From contig CAZCXU010000001.1 of assembly GCA_964502885.1 (NCBI GenBank), positions 95,036 through 159,035 of the forward strand: a DNA stretch of 64,000 nucleotides, read 5' to 3'. Made by a program: the position numbers and the translations under genes. The DNA is from XYB1-FULL-44-23 sp964502885 (GTDB taxonomy: Bacteria; Patescibacteriota; Microgenomatia; CAZETR01; Amesbacteraceae). This document shows positions 42,114 to 51,416 of this stretch, piece after piece; within the stretch, counting starts at the first letter, position 1; each line of letters begins with the position of its first letter. The notes under the pieces were generated by a model. That model saw only the letters and a list, made by a program, of their open reading frames with translations, was not told the origin of the DNA and ran no database searches.

Positions 42114-44792
42114 TCAATTGACAACAGATGACACATCAACGACGTAAAAGCCTTTCTCGTTTGGTTCAATATTGCCATATAAGGTAATGGGTTGTCCGGA
42201 ACCATTATTTTTAGTGGCGGTAATTTTTACTCCAGAGGTTGTTTTTTCTGCTAATAGGTTGTAATTTCTGTCGCCGTTTTTAGAATAGCTGACATATATA
42301 CTTGATTTGGTCTTGGTGTTGAAAAAAACGTAAGCATACATTTTGGACACTGCGGGGTTGGAATCGCCAATGATCAGTATTTCTCCTTCTTTCAAAAAGA
42401 CCGGATAATCCAAACTTCCCGAGGAGGATGCAATTGGAACATATTGATAGCTTCTATCTCCTTCAAGATATTTGACACCCTTTGTACGGGGGTTGGAGAT
42501 CAACGGAAGCCAGTTTCCTTCAGGAAAGTAGACATTCAGACTGTCTGCGTTTTTAACGAATACCGGCCTGACTAACAAAGCCTTGCCAAACATATATTCA
42601 TTTTTGGGCTGGGAGGGACTTGTCATTTCACTGTACTGAGCATTAGCTTTGGGATCGTTTGGATAATCAAACACGAGAGGTCTCATTAAGTGAGAGGTTT
42701 TCTCTTCGTAGCCCAGAGAAGCGTAATCAAATGCATAACGTTGGAGGCGCTGTCTCATTTGCATATTCCAAATAACGATATTTTGTAAGTGTGTATCCGG
42801 ACCAGTGTCGTTTGACAGACTGCCAGTTCTAAGCCGCCAGTAGCCAGGGGAAAACATGGTGACGGGAAACCAGGTTGCCAGTTGGTGTTGTCTGACAAAA
42901 TGGACTTTTTCGTTTTCGTCATAGTAGTTTGATATCTGGCCGTTGTCATACTTTCCGACAATACCCCAATTTGTTTGCAGGGGAATACCTGATAGGACAG
43001 TGTTGATTGCCATGTCTGTGCAGTACTTGAATTTATAGATATTGGTACTGACGGACGAATAATTCGGATCTGGATAGTGAGGGGCCCAATAGTCTGTCGA
43101 GGTGCAAAGATTGTAAAATGCATCAGTCTGCGAGAACCAGTTGTTTGGAGTAAAGATTAAAAAGTTTGAACCGTATTGTTGATAATAAGTTTCGAATGGG
43201 AGTTTGAAAGCGTCATCCCTGTCGTTTTTCAGCTTGCTCCTATCAAATATTGGAGTAGGAGTCGGGGTCGGTTTTGCTGAGAGGTGGGCGATATATCCTT
43301 TGTTGTCTGAAACGCGCATATCATCGTATTTAAATCCGCCAAACGTTTTGTTTGGATCTGTCGATCCGTATGCGCTTTTTAGCAGGGACGTCCATTTTGT
43401 TACCACGTCCACATCAAATACGTTTAATTGATAGTGGTATTTTTGCTTGGTCGTCTGGTTGTAGGTGAAGGTATCACCGTTATAGTAAACAGCTGGAGTT
43501 TGAGGAGAGTTCGAAACGGTCAACAGAGTCTTGTCTATGGGCATACCGAATTTTGAGGAAACCACGGAAATGTTTGAGTTGTTTATGTCTCCCGGTTGTA
43601 TCTGCGGTCTCATCCCCAGAATTGGGATTATCCCTTTGCTTCGAATTTTTGAGAATACATCAGCCAGTCCTGATGGGAATCTGGTTGTATTTTGAGCAAA
43701 GGCATCTGTTGCGGCTGTAAGCATTCTTTCGTCTCCACCGAGCCTGCAACCCACTGAAGCGCTATCGCTAATTCCTTTCCACCACCCTGATCCCAAAGTA
43801 AGAGTTGAGAGCTTAATATTTTTCGAAGAGTAAAGGTTGACTATGCTGTTGCTGGCGTCGATAACAGTGGAGGCTGTTGGAGCGCATCCAAGTTCCTGGA
43901 ACGTTTCCCAATTGTTGCCAAACGTCGCGTACTTCGGTTTTACGTTTAAAAAATTATTTCTGTCTAGATAGGCGAAGTATTTTGAGTAGGCATCCGCAAA
44001 AGAGGTCCCCTTTATGATTACCAGTGGAGCAGATGACCCCTCCGGATAGAGGTGGTGTTTTTTAAATACTAAGCAAGTTTTGCCTTGTGGGCAATTAAAC
44101 GCCTCACTGGGATTTTTGTTTACATTGCGTGTCAGCCTTAACATTTTCACTTCTGGTTGGACGTAAAAGATTATGAGAGACGCACTTGGGATGCTAATAA
44201 TAGGTGTTCGCCCCCTGATAGCGTCGCCGTTCCATAGTTCCATTGTTTGGGATTGATTGTTGGAAAGACGGTTGGTTATTTCGTGTCCAAAGCCAAAGTT
44301 GGTATCAAGGAAGTCGTCTAGCTCGGCTTTATTTGATTTGAAAGGTGTTACGCCAAGACCAAATATTTTTGCAGTTGTGCCGCTAATGTGGATTTCGTAT
44401 CTATCCACTTCACATCCTGTGGAGCCTAACACACAACTGGAGGAGCCGTTTCTGACGATAAAGCTATTGTTTGCTCCCTTTTCTATTGTGGCGGGGGCTT
44501 TTAACTCATAGACGCCGTTATCGATTTTATTAACAATTGTGTTGGGGGGAGGAGTAATGACCGTTTGGGTGTCGAGTTGGGCCTGGTAAATGGTGGAATT
44601 ACCGGTTATGGCCGCTTTGGTTTGGGAGTTTGTTTGGTTTTTTATTGAGACAATTGTCGCAACAAATAAAGCACAGAGACCAACCAGCGATACCAGTGAA
44701 GCGAACAGAAACTTTTTCCTGGTTTGTTTGGGGGGAGTTGAGATTGGTTGTGTTTCCTGAAATATTTCTGGTGGGTTTTCGCTTTGATCCAT
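42114..44792 (-). CDS. Membrane-anchored glycoside hydrolase family 31 enzyme
   Basis: 892 residues with one N-terminal membrane helix (about 28-50), so the enzyme faces outward. The GH31 catalytic core is seen: GFKYDDMRVS (nucleophile Asp, about 480), a RQHQLATWFP segment, and the later FGKALLVRPVF ... YFPEGNWLPL typical of alpha-glucosidases/xylosidases. N-terminal beta domain includes FGLGV. It would trim alpha-linked glycans at the surface. No clear leader-promoter pair was identified; TATAAAT lies ~35 bases upstream. Confidence 0.85.
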   Translation of the reverse strand: MDQSENPPEIFQETQPISTPPKQTRKKFLFASLVSLVGLCALFVATIVSIKNQTNSQTKAAITGNSTIYQAQLDTQTVITPPPNTIVNKIDNGVYELKAPATIEKGANNSFIVRNGSSSCVLGSTGCEVDRYEIHISGTTAKIFGLGVTPFKSNKAELDDFLDTNFGFGHEITNRLSNNQSQTMELWNGDAIRGRTPIISIPSASLIIFYVQPEVKMLRLTRNVNKNPSEAFNCPQGKTCLVFKKHHLYPEGSSAPLVIIKGTSFADAYSKYFAYLDRNNFLNVKPKYATFGNNWETFQELGCAPTASTVIDASNSIVNLYSSKNIKLSTLTLGSGWWKGISDSASVGCRLGGDERMLTAATDAFAQNTTRFPSGLADVFSKIRSKGIIPILGMRPQIQPGDINNSNISVVSSKFGMPIDKTLLTVSNSPQTPAVYYNGDTFTYNQTTKQKYHYQLNVFDVDVVTKWTSLLKSAYGSTDPNKTFGGFKYDDMRVSDNKGYIAHLSAKPTPTPTPIFDRSKLKNDRDDAFKLPFETYYQQYGSNFLIFTPNNWFSQTDAFYNLCTSTDYWAPHYPDPNYSSVSTNIYKFKYCTDMAINTVLSGIPLQTNWGIVGKYDNGQISNYYDENEKVHFVRQHQLATWFPVTMFSPGYWRLRTGSLSNDTGPDTHLQNIVIWNMQMRQRLQRYAFDYASLGYEEKTSHLMRPLVFDYPNDPKANAQYSEMTSPSQPKNEYMFGKALLVRPVFVKNADSLNVYFPEGNWLPLISNPRTKGVKYLEGDRSYQYVPIASSSGSLDYPVFLKEGEILIIGDSNPAVSKMYAYVFFNTKTKSSIYVSYSKNGDRNYNLLAEKTTSGVKITATKNNGSGQPITLYGNIEPNEKGFYVVDVSSVVN

Positions 44793-44903
44793 TTCTTACT
44801 TCGGTAAGCTTAGGCGTTGTTAATTTATATGTCAACCTTCCGCATTATTTGGACAGTAGAGAGTGGCGTATACAATTTGTATTCTAGTTTTGGAGATTGT
44901 TTG

Positions 44904-44975
44904 TGCCCTCAGTAGGAATTGAACCTACATCAACAGTTCCGGAAACTGCTACTCTATCCGTTGAGCTATGAGGGC
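44904..44975 (-). tRNA. tRNA-Arg(CCG)
   Basis: Acceptor GCCCTCA/TGAGGGC, anticodon loop TTCCGGA between GCAGT and ACTGT, T arm GTAGG-TTCAATT-CCTAC. Decodes CGG. CCA not encoded (discriminator A at 44904). Confidence 0.93.
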
Positions 44976-45002
44976 CTTTTTGACGGATTACGTTTGATTT
45001 TA

Positions 45003-46202
45003 TCAGCATAATCTATCGTAAATCTCTTCGAGAGCATCTGTCATGGAGTCAGTGGTATATTTCTGAGCGTCTTTTGCTGCCTGTTGGCCGATGCGTCTTT
45101 GTAGTGAGGTGTCGGACATGAGTTTTTCAAGAAGGCCGGCAAGGGCTTCGGGGTTTTGTGGATCAACCAGAAATCCGTTGTAGTTGTCTTTGATGTATTC
45201 TGTGGGACCTCCGGTGTTTGAAGAGATTACTACTTTTCCTGTGGCCATCGCTTCCAAATACATGAGGCCGAATGTCTCGTAGAGGGATGGAACACAAACA
45301 ATGTCGCTGCCAGCGTAATATTCTGGCATATCGTCGGGATCAATCGTGTCAATAAAACTGACGTTGGATTTGACACCTGTTTTAGAGAGTTGCGTGTCCA
45401 GTGAACTTTTTGCGGCGGCAACCACTTCGTTTCCGTAGACTTCATTGAAAATACTCACAAACTGATAATTGGTGATACCCTTTGTTGCCAAATGTCCGAG
45501 GGCATCAAACACTAATCGGAGGTTTTTTTGTTTGTTCAGGTTTCCCGTGGTGAGACTGAACAGGCGAGCAGGGCTAAACAGAATGGTTTGATCAGGCAGA
45601 GTACGAAATTTTTGCATAACGGGTGAAGGAAGAGCCGATGAAAACTTTTTTACATCTATACCGTTATAAACTGTGGAGATCTTTTTCGCATTTGTGCCCA
45701 ATTTCAACCATTCGTTTTTTACGAAATTACTGACACAAATCAAGTGATTCCAAGGGAGATCGCGGAGCGGTTTGGTGATTTCAGGATCTTTTAACTGGGC
45801 GTTGTGGGCGTGTTCGACAATGGGGAGCGAAAACCCTAGTAGATGAGAGAAAATTGTGAGGATATTATCGACACCAATAGATTTGTCTGCAGAGCCGGAT
45901 GGGTACGAGCCATTGTGAAAGTGAATCAGGTCCGGTTTAAGCTGGCTGATGATCTTTGAGAGATCGGCACAAGCAGTTGGCTTATCAATGGGATTTCGTG
46001 AGTCAATATATTTTCTACGAAACACCCTAATGCCAAAAATGTATTTCTCGTTTTCTGCCGCATCGCTAAGGACGGAGGTAAGAACCGAAACATGATGTCC
46101 CCGTCTGACCAATTCTCTGGCTTGGTTAAGAAGAATGGTTTCAGCGCCTCCGACTTTTGGGTAGAACAACCAACCAACAAAAAGGATCCTTTTAGGATTC
46201 AT
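45003..46202 (-). CDS. Glycosyltransferase family 4 protein
   Basis: 399 residues of GT-B fold: N-terminal PKVGGAETILLNQARELVRRG, mid DLIHFHNG and HAHN, and the nucleotide-sugar motif PSLYETFGLMYLEAMATGKVV (GT4 E-x(7)-E). It transfers a sugar from a nucleotide donor, retaining configuration; the substrate is unknown. It overlaps the histidine-phosphatase gene by 11 bases and is the last of a three-gene operon starting at 48122. Confidence 0.92.
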   Translation of the reverse strand: MNPKRILFVGWLFYPKVGGAETILLNQARELVRRGHHVSVLTSVLSDAAENEKYIFGIRVFRRKYIDSRNPIDKPTACADLSKIISQLKPDLIHFHNGSYPSGSADKSIGVDNILTIFSHLLGFSLPIVEHAHNAQLKDPEITKPLRDLPWNHLICVSNFVKNEWLKLGTNAKKISTVYNGIDVKKFSSALPSPVMQKFRTLPDQTILFSPARLFSLTTGNLNKQKNLRLVFDALGHLATKGITNYQFVSIFNEVYGNEVVAAAKSSLDTQLSKTGVKSNVSFIDTIDPDDMPEYYAGSDIVCVPSLYETFGLMYLEAMATGKVVISSNTGGPTEYIKDNYNGFLVDPQNPEALAGLLEKLMSDTSLQRRIGQQAAKDAQKYTTDSMTDALEEIYDRLC

Positions 46203-46764
46203 AATGAAGATCGAGTTCTATTAAATCATTGTGAGAGAAATCCGGACGCGGCGAATTACCAATTTTTTCGGCTATCAAACGATTAAACATTGCATGACCC
46301 ACCAATAAAACATTTTGATTTTTAATTTTTTTCAAAAATTCTTTGAGCTGGTTAATACGACTGATGAGCGTTTGAATATTTTCTCCGCCGGTGAAGCTCC
46401 AATCGTCAGAAATCAATGATTGGGAGCGGGAATAGTCTTTGGGGAAGGAGTTGGCTGCCGCTGATGGGGTAAGGCCGCTAAGAACTCCAAAATCCACTTC
46501 GTTTAGCAAGGAAGTTTGTTCGATGGGAACACTTTTTTTGTATATTTTTTCCTGCTGGCGCTGAATGATTAATGCGGTGGCCAAACTCCTTTTTAATGTA
46601 CTGCTGATTATTGTGTCGAGTTCGATAAACTCGGTAATTTTTTGGGCAAAAACTCTTAAACCCGCGATGCCGGTCGGATGTAATTCGGTATCTAACCTAC
46701 TACCCGCAAAGACTCCGTTTAAATTGTGAGTAGATTTTCCATGACGGATCAGGAGAAATGACAT
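46192..46764 (-). CDS. Histidine phosphatase family protein (candidate GpgP-like)
   Basis: 190 residues from ATG 46764; the longer frame to 46995 has no family support upstream of MSFLLIRHGKS. The RHG motif (RHGKSTHNLNG) and the second catalytic His in LLVGHAMFN are present, with the acid GENI / NEVDFG region of the phosphoglycerate-mutase-like superfamily. It follows the GpgS-like gene with a 1-base overlap. In actinobacteria a member of this superfamily (GpgP) dephosphorylates glucosyl-3-phosphoglycerate, so the same role is plausible here. Confidence 0.85.
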   Translation of the reverse strand: MSFLLIRHGKSTHNLNGVFAGSRLDTELHPTGIAGLRVFAQKITEFIELDTIISSTLKRSLATALIIQRQQEKIYKKSVPIEQTSLLNEVDFGVLSGLTPSAAANSFPKDYSRSQSLISDDWSFTGGENIQTLISRINQLKEFLKKIKNQNVLLVGHAMFNRLIAEKIGNSPRPDFSHNDLIELDLHYES

Positions 46765-48122
46765 TATTCGATTATAGCCAGTAATTCTGCCAGTATTTGG
46801 ATGGTTTTGTCGGCAGATTCTCGAAGTTCCGGCACAGTTGGCCTGTACGCAATACTTAATCCACATCGGGAGAAAATGGGAAGAATTTTGTTGTTTCCTG
46901 CTACGAAAATGGTTTCTGACGCCTTTACTTTTTGTGACTTTATAGCGGTGTCGAAAGCGCTTAGGAAAGATTCCGTGAGATTTCTTTTTAACCACTTTTG
47001 CGACTTGCGGCTAATAGCTCCCGTAAATTTGCCTTGTTTTGTCTCCAATATGACACTGTTCACATAGTGGGCGCCAATCTGTTTGGCAACCGCTTCGGCA
47101 ATGGGAGAAAAGTTTGAAGTGATTATGCCGATGCGATATTTGCGTTTGATAAGCGCTCTTGCCACTTCTCTGGCATAACGAATTAGTTGCAGGTCCCTGG
47201 TAAGTTCTCTGACTTTGGAAACCTCGATATCCCTGAACAGGAGCGCGTTTTTTTTCAAGTATTCATCACCAGAGATTTTTTCGGAAATATATAGCTCGTG
47301 GTTATTGACAATGTCGTTGTGAATACCTAACTTGATGAGAAGTTTGCTGAGTGATGGTAGTCTGAGTAGGGTGTTGTCGAGTGTGAAGATAACCAGCTTG
47401 TATTTGTGGCGAATGAGTCCGGCACGGGAAATCATAGTTTCCAAAACTTGTCGACTCATTTCCTTTACTGTCTCGGCTGAATTGGCACGATTTACCAGAT
47501 GACCAATGTCTACTTCTACAATGCGTTGCCCGGACTCTATCGCGTCAAAAAGTAGGCCAATGTCAACCCCGTATCGATCTGAGAATTCAGCTGTTTGCAG
47601 AAAGCTCTTTTTTGCGCATATCTGACCACTGATGGGTTGATTGAAATAAATACTTGGAAAAAGTATTTCCATCATGGGTTTGACCGCAAACTCAGTGACC
47701 CGACCTCTTTTTCTGCTAAATGATCCCCGTGACATATCAACTTCGTCTTTGAGAACAGGTTCGACGATTTTGTAGATTTTTTGACTGGTGATGTTGCCAA
47801 GATCTGCGTCCAGAAAAAGAACGACTTCATTTTTTGCTCTTTTTACACCAGCCAGCAAAGCTTTCCCTTTGCCGCGATTTTTTTCCAGTCTGTGGTAGAT
47901 AAATCTGGGATCGGTCTGAAACTGCTTTACTGAATTTATTGTATCGTCGGTACTGCCGTCATCAACAAAGATAAGTTCGTCCAGGTAGGGAACTTTTAAC
48001 AATTCATTGAGAACATGGATGAACAGGGGGTTTTCGTTATAGGATGGGACTACCGCAGTAAATTTTGTGTAGATGAGCTGGCTGTCTGTGGTATTTTCTG
48101 GTTGGAGCGCTTCATTTGACAT
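46764..48122 (-). CDS. GpgS-like glycosyltransferase (GT81/GT2) fused to a degenerate HAD domain
   Basis: 452 residues. The first ~235 match glucosyl-3-phosphoglycerate synthase: VVPSYNE, VDDGSTDDT, LFLDADLGN, GRVTEFAVKP, ISGQICA and YGVDIGLL, MSRQVLETMISRAG. The rest is a HAD phosphatase fold, but motif I is FTLDNT instead of DxDxT (nucleophile Asp is Thr) and motif IV is AGNNKI instead of GD-x(3)-D. The HAD part therefore looks catalytically dead. Extended -10 TGTTATAAT ends 8 bases before the ATG. Confidence 0.85.
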   Translation of the reverse strand: MSNEALQPENTTDSQLIYTKFTAVVPSYNENPLFIHVLNELLKVPYLDELIFVDDGSTDDTINSVKQFQTDPRFIYHRLEKNRGKGKALLAGVKRAKNEVVLFLDADLGNITSQKIYKIVEPVLKDEVDMSRGSFSRKRGRVTEFAVKPMMEILFPSIYFNQPISGQICAKKSFLQTAEFSDRYGVDIGLLFDAIESGQRIVEVDIGHLVNRANSAETVKEMSRQVLETMISRAGLIRHKYKLVIFTLDNTLLRLPSLSKLLIKLGIHNDIVNNHELYISEKISGDEYLKKNALLFRDIEVSKVRELTRDLQLIRYAREVARALIKRKYRIGIITSNFSPIAEAVAKQIGAHYVNSVILETKQGKFTGAISRKSQKWLKRNLTESFLSAFDTAIKSQKVKASETIFVAGNNKILPIFSRCGLSIAYRPTVPELRESADKTIQILAELLAIIE

Positions 48123-48130
48123 TGTGGCTA

Positions 48131-48171
48131 ATTATAACAGTGATTTAATTGCATCACTTTTATGGAGTGAT
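48131..48171 (-). promoter_or_regulatory. Promoter with AGTGAT/ATCACT half-sites
   Basis: TATAAT (48131-48136, extended by TGT) is overlapped upstream by three half-sites, AGTGAT (48139-48144), ATCACT (48153-48158) and AGTGAT (48166-48171), in alternating orientation. This would suit a dimeric regulator of the GpgS-like operon. Confidence 0.6.
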
Positions 48172-48265
48172 GACTAAATGTCTTTTGCTCTATGGGGTGT
48201 CCAAGTGCGAAGAATTTATGATTCTTCAAGTTTTGCGAATGAAGGTTTGTGCTGTGCGGGTACTG

Positions 48266-48353
48266 CGGAGAGGGTGGGATTTGAACCCACGAGGAGGTTT
48301 TGCCCCCTACAGCTTTTCGAGAGCTGCGCCTTCGACCACTCGGCCACCTCTCC
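48266..48353 (-). tRNA. tRNA-Ser(CGA)
   Basis: Acceptor GGAGAGG/CCTCTCC, anticodon loop CTCGAAA between CAGCT and AGCTG, long variable arm, T arm GTGGG-TTCAAAT-CCCAC. Decodes UCG. Discriminator G; CCA not encoded. Confidence 0.95.
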
Positions 48354-48412
48354 TGACGTATTGTTCCTTCGACTCCGCTCAGGACTGCGACTTTTTGACT
48401 AATCAAAAGTCT

Positions 48413-48487
48413 TGGTGCACCCGACAGGAATCGAACCTGTATCAACAGTTCCGCAAACTGTCACTCTATCCGTTGAGCTACGGGTGC
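48413..48487 (-). tRNA. tRNA-Arg(GCG)
   Basis: Acceptor GCACCCG/CGGGTGC, anticodon loop TTGCGGA between ACAGT and ACTGT, T arm ACAGG-TTCGATT-CCTGT, encoded ACCA. The anticodon is GCG, not the ACG (inosine) form usual in bacteria. Confidence 0.93.
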
Positions 48488-48540
48488 AGATTTTGTAACG
48501 TAGAGTGAATTTTATCATTTCCATAAGTTAAAATTGGCAG

Positions 48541-50040
48541 ATGGGCAAAAAAGTAGTCTTTGGGTTGGGTTTATGGGTGGCGGTGTGGGCAAGCTTTTGG
48601 TTTATGGGGTGGAAGCTAATTGACCCTGATTTTGGCTGGCACTTACAGATTGGAAGAAAGTTTTTAGCGGGAGAAATGGTAAAAACTGATCCTTTTTCAT
48701 ATACCATGCCGAGCTTTCCGTGGATTGATCATGGGAGGGTAACTGATATGGCGATTGCATTTCTGTACGACGGGTGGGGAATGGGAGTCACGGCGGCGGT
48801 GTTTGCAGGGATTGGTACGGCTGCGTTGATACTGATTATTCCTGTGGGTTTGTGGGTGTGGAGTGTGGTGCCGCTACTGTTTGGCTGGGGAGTATTGGTG
48901 ATGCGGTCGGGAGTGCGGCCGCAGATGGAAGATTGGCTGTTTGTGGCGATTATTTGGCGTGCTGTTGAGGCCGGCAGGTGGAAGTTTTTAAGGTGGTTTT
49001 TGCCTGTTCTGTTTGTCATCTGGGTAAATGTTCACGGGGGCTTTTTGTTGGGGTTAATTATTGTGTGTGCGGGAGTGGCGGGTAAGTGGTGGAAAAAACG
49101 AAGAATTGTGATATCTGATGTGATCGTGTGGATACTTTGTCTGTTGGGGACGGGGATAAATTATTATGGATTCAGAATTTGGGAGGAGATTTGGTTGACG
49201 GTTTCGGATACGCATTTGCGGGGCTCGATTGTGGAGTGGCAACCATTTGTGACTCGGGTAGAACTGGGGTTGTGGTTGCTTGGCGGAATGGTGTTTTTTG
49301 CTGGTAAAAAGTTTTTACGCAATTTATCTGCGAGCAGGTTATTAATTGTTGCAGCGGTGACGGCTGCCGGTTTATCTTCATTACGGCACGCGCCATTTCT
49401 AGTCATGATTCTGGTGACTTTGGGGGCAGAAATATTTAAAAATTTTTATGATGAGATTAAGTCTGATAAAGAAAAGGTAAAAAGAGCGAAGGTTTTTTAT
49501 GGTGTGCTTCTAGGATTGGGACTAATAATATTTGCAATGGAGGGGGGGGTGACTTTGTGGAAAGCCGGGCGCGGCAGACTTCTAAATTATCCTGATGGAG
49601 CAATTGAATATCTAAGGAAAAGTGAGATTTCAGGAAGACTTTTTTCCACTTATTCGTGGGGAGGATATTTGATATGGAAGCTGCCGGAGCAGAAAGTGTT
49701 TGTGGATGGAAGAATGCCGAGTTGGAGGTGGAAAGCTCCGGAAGGAGAAAGCGATTGGGCTTTTGTGGACCATGAAAAAATTCAATCAGGGGAAAAAAGA
49801 ATGGAGTTGTTTGATAAATATAATATCAAGACCGTGTTGTGGGCGAAGCCGGCAGAGAAAAAGGGGATTACTGCTTGGTGGCAGAAAATGTGGGGAGGGC
49901 GATCGCAGGTTGGATTTGATGAAGCGTTGAAAAGCGAAGGATGGAAAGTGGTGTATGAGGATGCTATATCGGTGGTATTAACCTATCCAGTACCAGTTGA
50001 CAAAAAAGAGAGAAACGAGACAGAGTCCCAGAGCGGATAA
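48541..50040 (+). CDS. GT-C-like polytopic membrane protein
   Basis: 499 residues with about ten hydrophobic helices followed by a soluble ~150-residue end. The loop DPDFGWHLQIGR near residue 28 contains the D-x-D-like acidic pair usual in the first loop of lipid-linked-sugar glycosyltransferases, and VFVDGRMPS in the C-terminal part recalls several uncharacterised GT-C proteins. TAAAAT (48529-48534) ends 6 bases before the ATG. The sugar and acceptor are unknown. Its end overlaps the convergent PIG-V-like gene by 63 bases. Confidence 0.7.
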   Translation: MGKKVVFGLGLWVAVWASFWFMGWKLIDPDFGWHLQIGRKFLAGEMVKTDPFSYTMPSFPWIDHGRVTDMAIAFLYDGWGMGVTAAVFAGIGTAALILIIPVGLWVWSVVPLLFGWGVLVMRSGVRPQMEDWLFVAIIWRAVEAGRWKFLRWFLPVLFVIWVNVHGGFLLGLIIVCAGVAGKWWKKRRIVISDVIVWILCLLGTGINYYGFRIWEEIWLTVSDTHLRGSIVEWQPFVTRVELGLWLLGGMVFFAGKKFLRNLSASRLLIVAAVTAAGLSSLRHAPFLVMILVTLGAEIFKNFYDEIKSDKEKVKRAKVFYGVLLGLGLIIFAMEGGVTLWKAGRGRLLNYPDGAIEYLRKSEISGRLFSTYSWGGYLIWKLPEQKVFVDGRMPSWRWKAPEGESDWAFVDHEKIQSGEKRMELFDKYNIKTVLWAKPAEKKGITAWWQKMWGGRSQVGFDEALKSEGWKVVYEDAISVVLTYPVPVDKKERNETESQSG

Positions 50041-51168
50041 AATAAAAAGGGGGAGGAAAGTTCGAAGAGAAGAAGTTTTTGTGGCAAGAAATATAAATAA
50101 GGGAAAGGAGACGCTTTGAAAGCGGGTAAATGCGGCCAGATCGCGAACTAACAAGGGGGTAAGAAAGATCGATAAGGATACGCCCCAAAGAACAAGGGGA
50201 AGGGTTTTACGGCTAAGATATAACAAGATGATCACAAAAAAAGCAACGAGGTTGTCAAGCTGGGAAGCGTGAACAGTATGGAAAGGTAGGTCTATTGTTT
50301 TCATAAGTAGTATGAGGTTGAGAATGGGGGCGGGAAGAACCATCGGACTGTACCAAACTGATTGGATGGCGAAGAAATAGATGGGATTATGTGCGGTTAA
50401 GTAATTGAATACCATCCAAACCAACATGGGTAGGCCGATGATTGTCGGATATACAACAGCCGTAAGCGGTTTAATTTTGGTTTCGACTATGGATTTAATC
50501 AGAATGAACAGGAAGATGAAATTGACCAGAACAACTGTTCCTTTGGTTACATTTATCAGACCCAGCAGGATGGACGCGGGGAGGAACTTCTTTTGTAATA
50601 GGAAGTAGCTAAACCAGACAAGGAACAGCATTAGCAATGATTCCGCGTAATATGAGCGGAAAAAAATGGAAAAAGGGAAGACAAAAAGCAGCCAGGAAGC
50701 GCGTATGGCTATTTGTGGATTGTATAGCCTTGAAATTACAATCATTAAACTGAGAAAATTGCATACAAGAAGGATTTGAGTGAGGATAAAGGCGGCGAGT
50801 AACGAGTCTTTGAAAATGACTTTGGTGAGCCAGCCTAGTAGTGGAAATGCAGGGAAAAAGGCATACGAAGGATTTTGCATAAGACTTTTGTCGTTGAGTG
50901 ATTGCTCTGTGGGAGAAAACGAGTATCCAGAATCAATAATTTTTAAATACCATTGGGCGTCAAACTGGGCCATTCCGTGAAGAAGGTTGAAACCTTTTCC
51001 TGTGATGCGGGGATCTGTGAAGTAGTGGTGGGCATCATTGTGGTATGAAAAGCGGTTGAGGGGGATGAATGTGTGGAAAGTGCCGATAAAAAAGTAAAGA
51101 AGTGTATTGAATAGCATAAATAACAAAGTGTGGCGAATCAGTATGTGTGGGGTTGGGGGGCCAGCCAT
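49978..51168 (-). CDS. PIG-V-like mannosyltransferase-family membrane protein
   Basis: 396 residues, about ten helices. The first extracytoplasmic loop has FDAQWYLKIIDSGYS and then YAFFPAFPLLGW, the PIG-V/GPI-mannosyltransferase-2-like signature also seen in many bacterial GT-C enzymes that use polyprenyl-phosphate sugars. TAGAAT (51175-51180) ends 6 bases before the ATG on the minus strand. Product probably a surface glycan; exact linkage unknown. Confidence 0.8.
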   Translation of the reverse strand: MAGPPTPHILIRHTLLFMLFNTLLYFFIGTFHTFIPLNRFSYHNDAHHYFTDPRITGKGFNLLHGMAQFDAQWYLKIIDSGYSFSPTEQSLNDKSLMQNPSYAFFPAFPLLGWLTKVIFKDSLLAAFILTQILLVCNFLSLMIVISRLYNPQIAIRASWLLFVFPFSIFFRSYYAESLLMLFLVWFSYFLLQKKFLPASILLGLINVTKGTVVLVNFIFLFILIKSIVETKIKPLTAVVYPTIIGLPMLVWMVFNYLTAHNPIYFFAIQSVWYSPMVLPAPILNLILLMKTIDLPFHTVHASQLDNLVAFFVIILLYLSRKTLPLVLWGVSLSIFLTPLLVRDLAAFTRFQSVSFPLFIFLATKTSSLRTFLPLFILSALGLCLVSLFFVNWYWIG

Positions 51169-51201
51169 GATAAAATTCTACAGCAGTGTGGAGTTGGTTT
51201 T

Positions 51202-51405
51202 GGAGAGGTCGCATACAGGAGCCTCTATCTTCAACCTCGCGGTTGAAGTTTCTCCTGTATTACTTCCTCTCCTCGTTTCACTTGGAGAGGTCGCATATCA
51301 AACTTGCAGTTTGATATAGCTTGCCGTGCTTTGTCAAAAATTGTAAAAATTTTTGAGTCGCAGGGCGCACTATAGCAAGCTATTTGACCTTATTTGTAAT
51401 AAAAT
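51202..51405. repeat. tRNA-Ser(GGA) 5'-end copies fused to hairpins
   Basis: GGAGAGGTCGCATA occurs at 51202-51215, 51284-51297 and in the tRNA at 51417-51430. Copy 1 continues into a hairpin (ATACAGGAG 51213-51221 / CTCCTGTAT 51252-51260, inner TTCAACC/GGTTGAA) and is closed by CCTCTCC (51266-51272), recreating the acceptor stem in 71 nt. Copy 2 continues into ATATCAAACT/AGTTTGATAT. A third nested hairpin, TAGCTTGC/GCAAGCTA with inner TCAAAAATT/AATTTTTGA, fills the rest. No coding frame is evident. Confidence 0.7.
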
Positions 51406-51416
51406 TTACTGGTTTT

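Noticed and set aside
46764..46995. Longer histidine phosphatase starting at 46995
   Set aside because: The added 77 residues are low-complexity and lie inside the upstream gene; the family N-terminus starts at ATG 46764.
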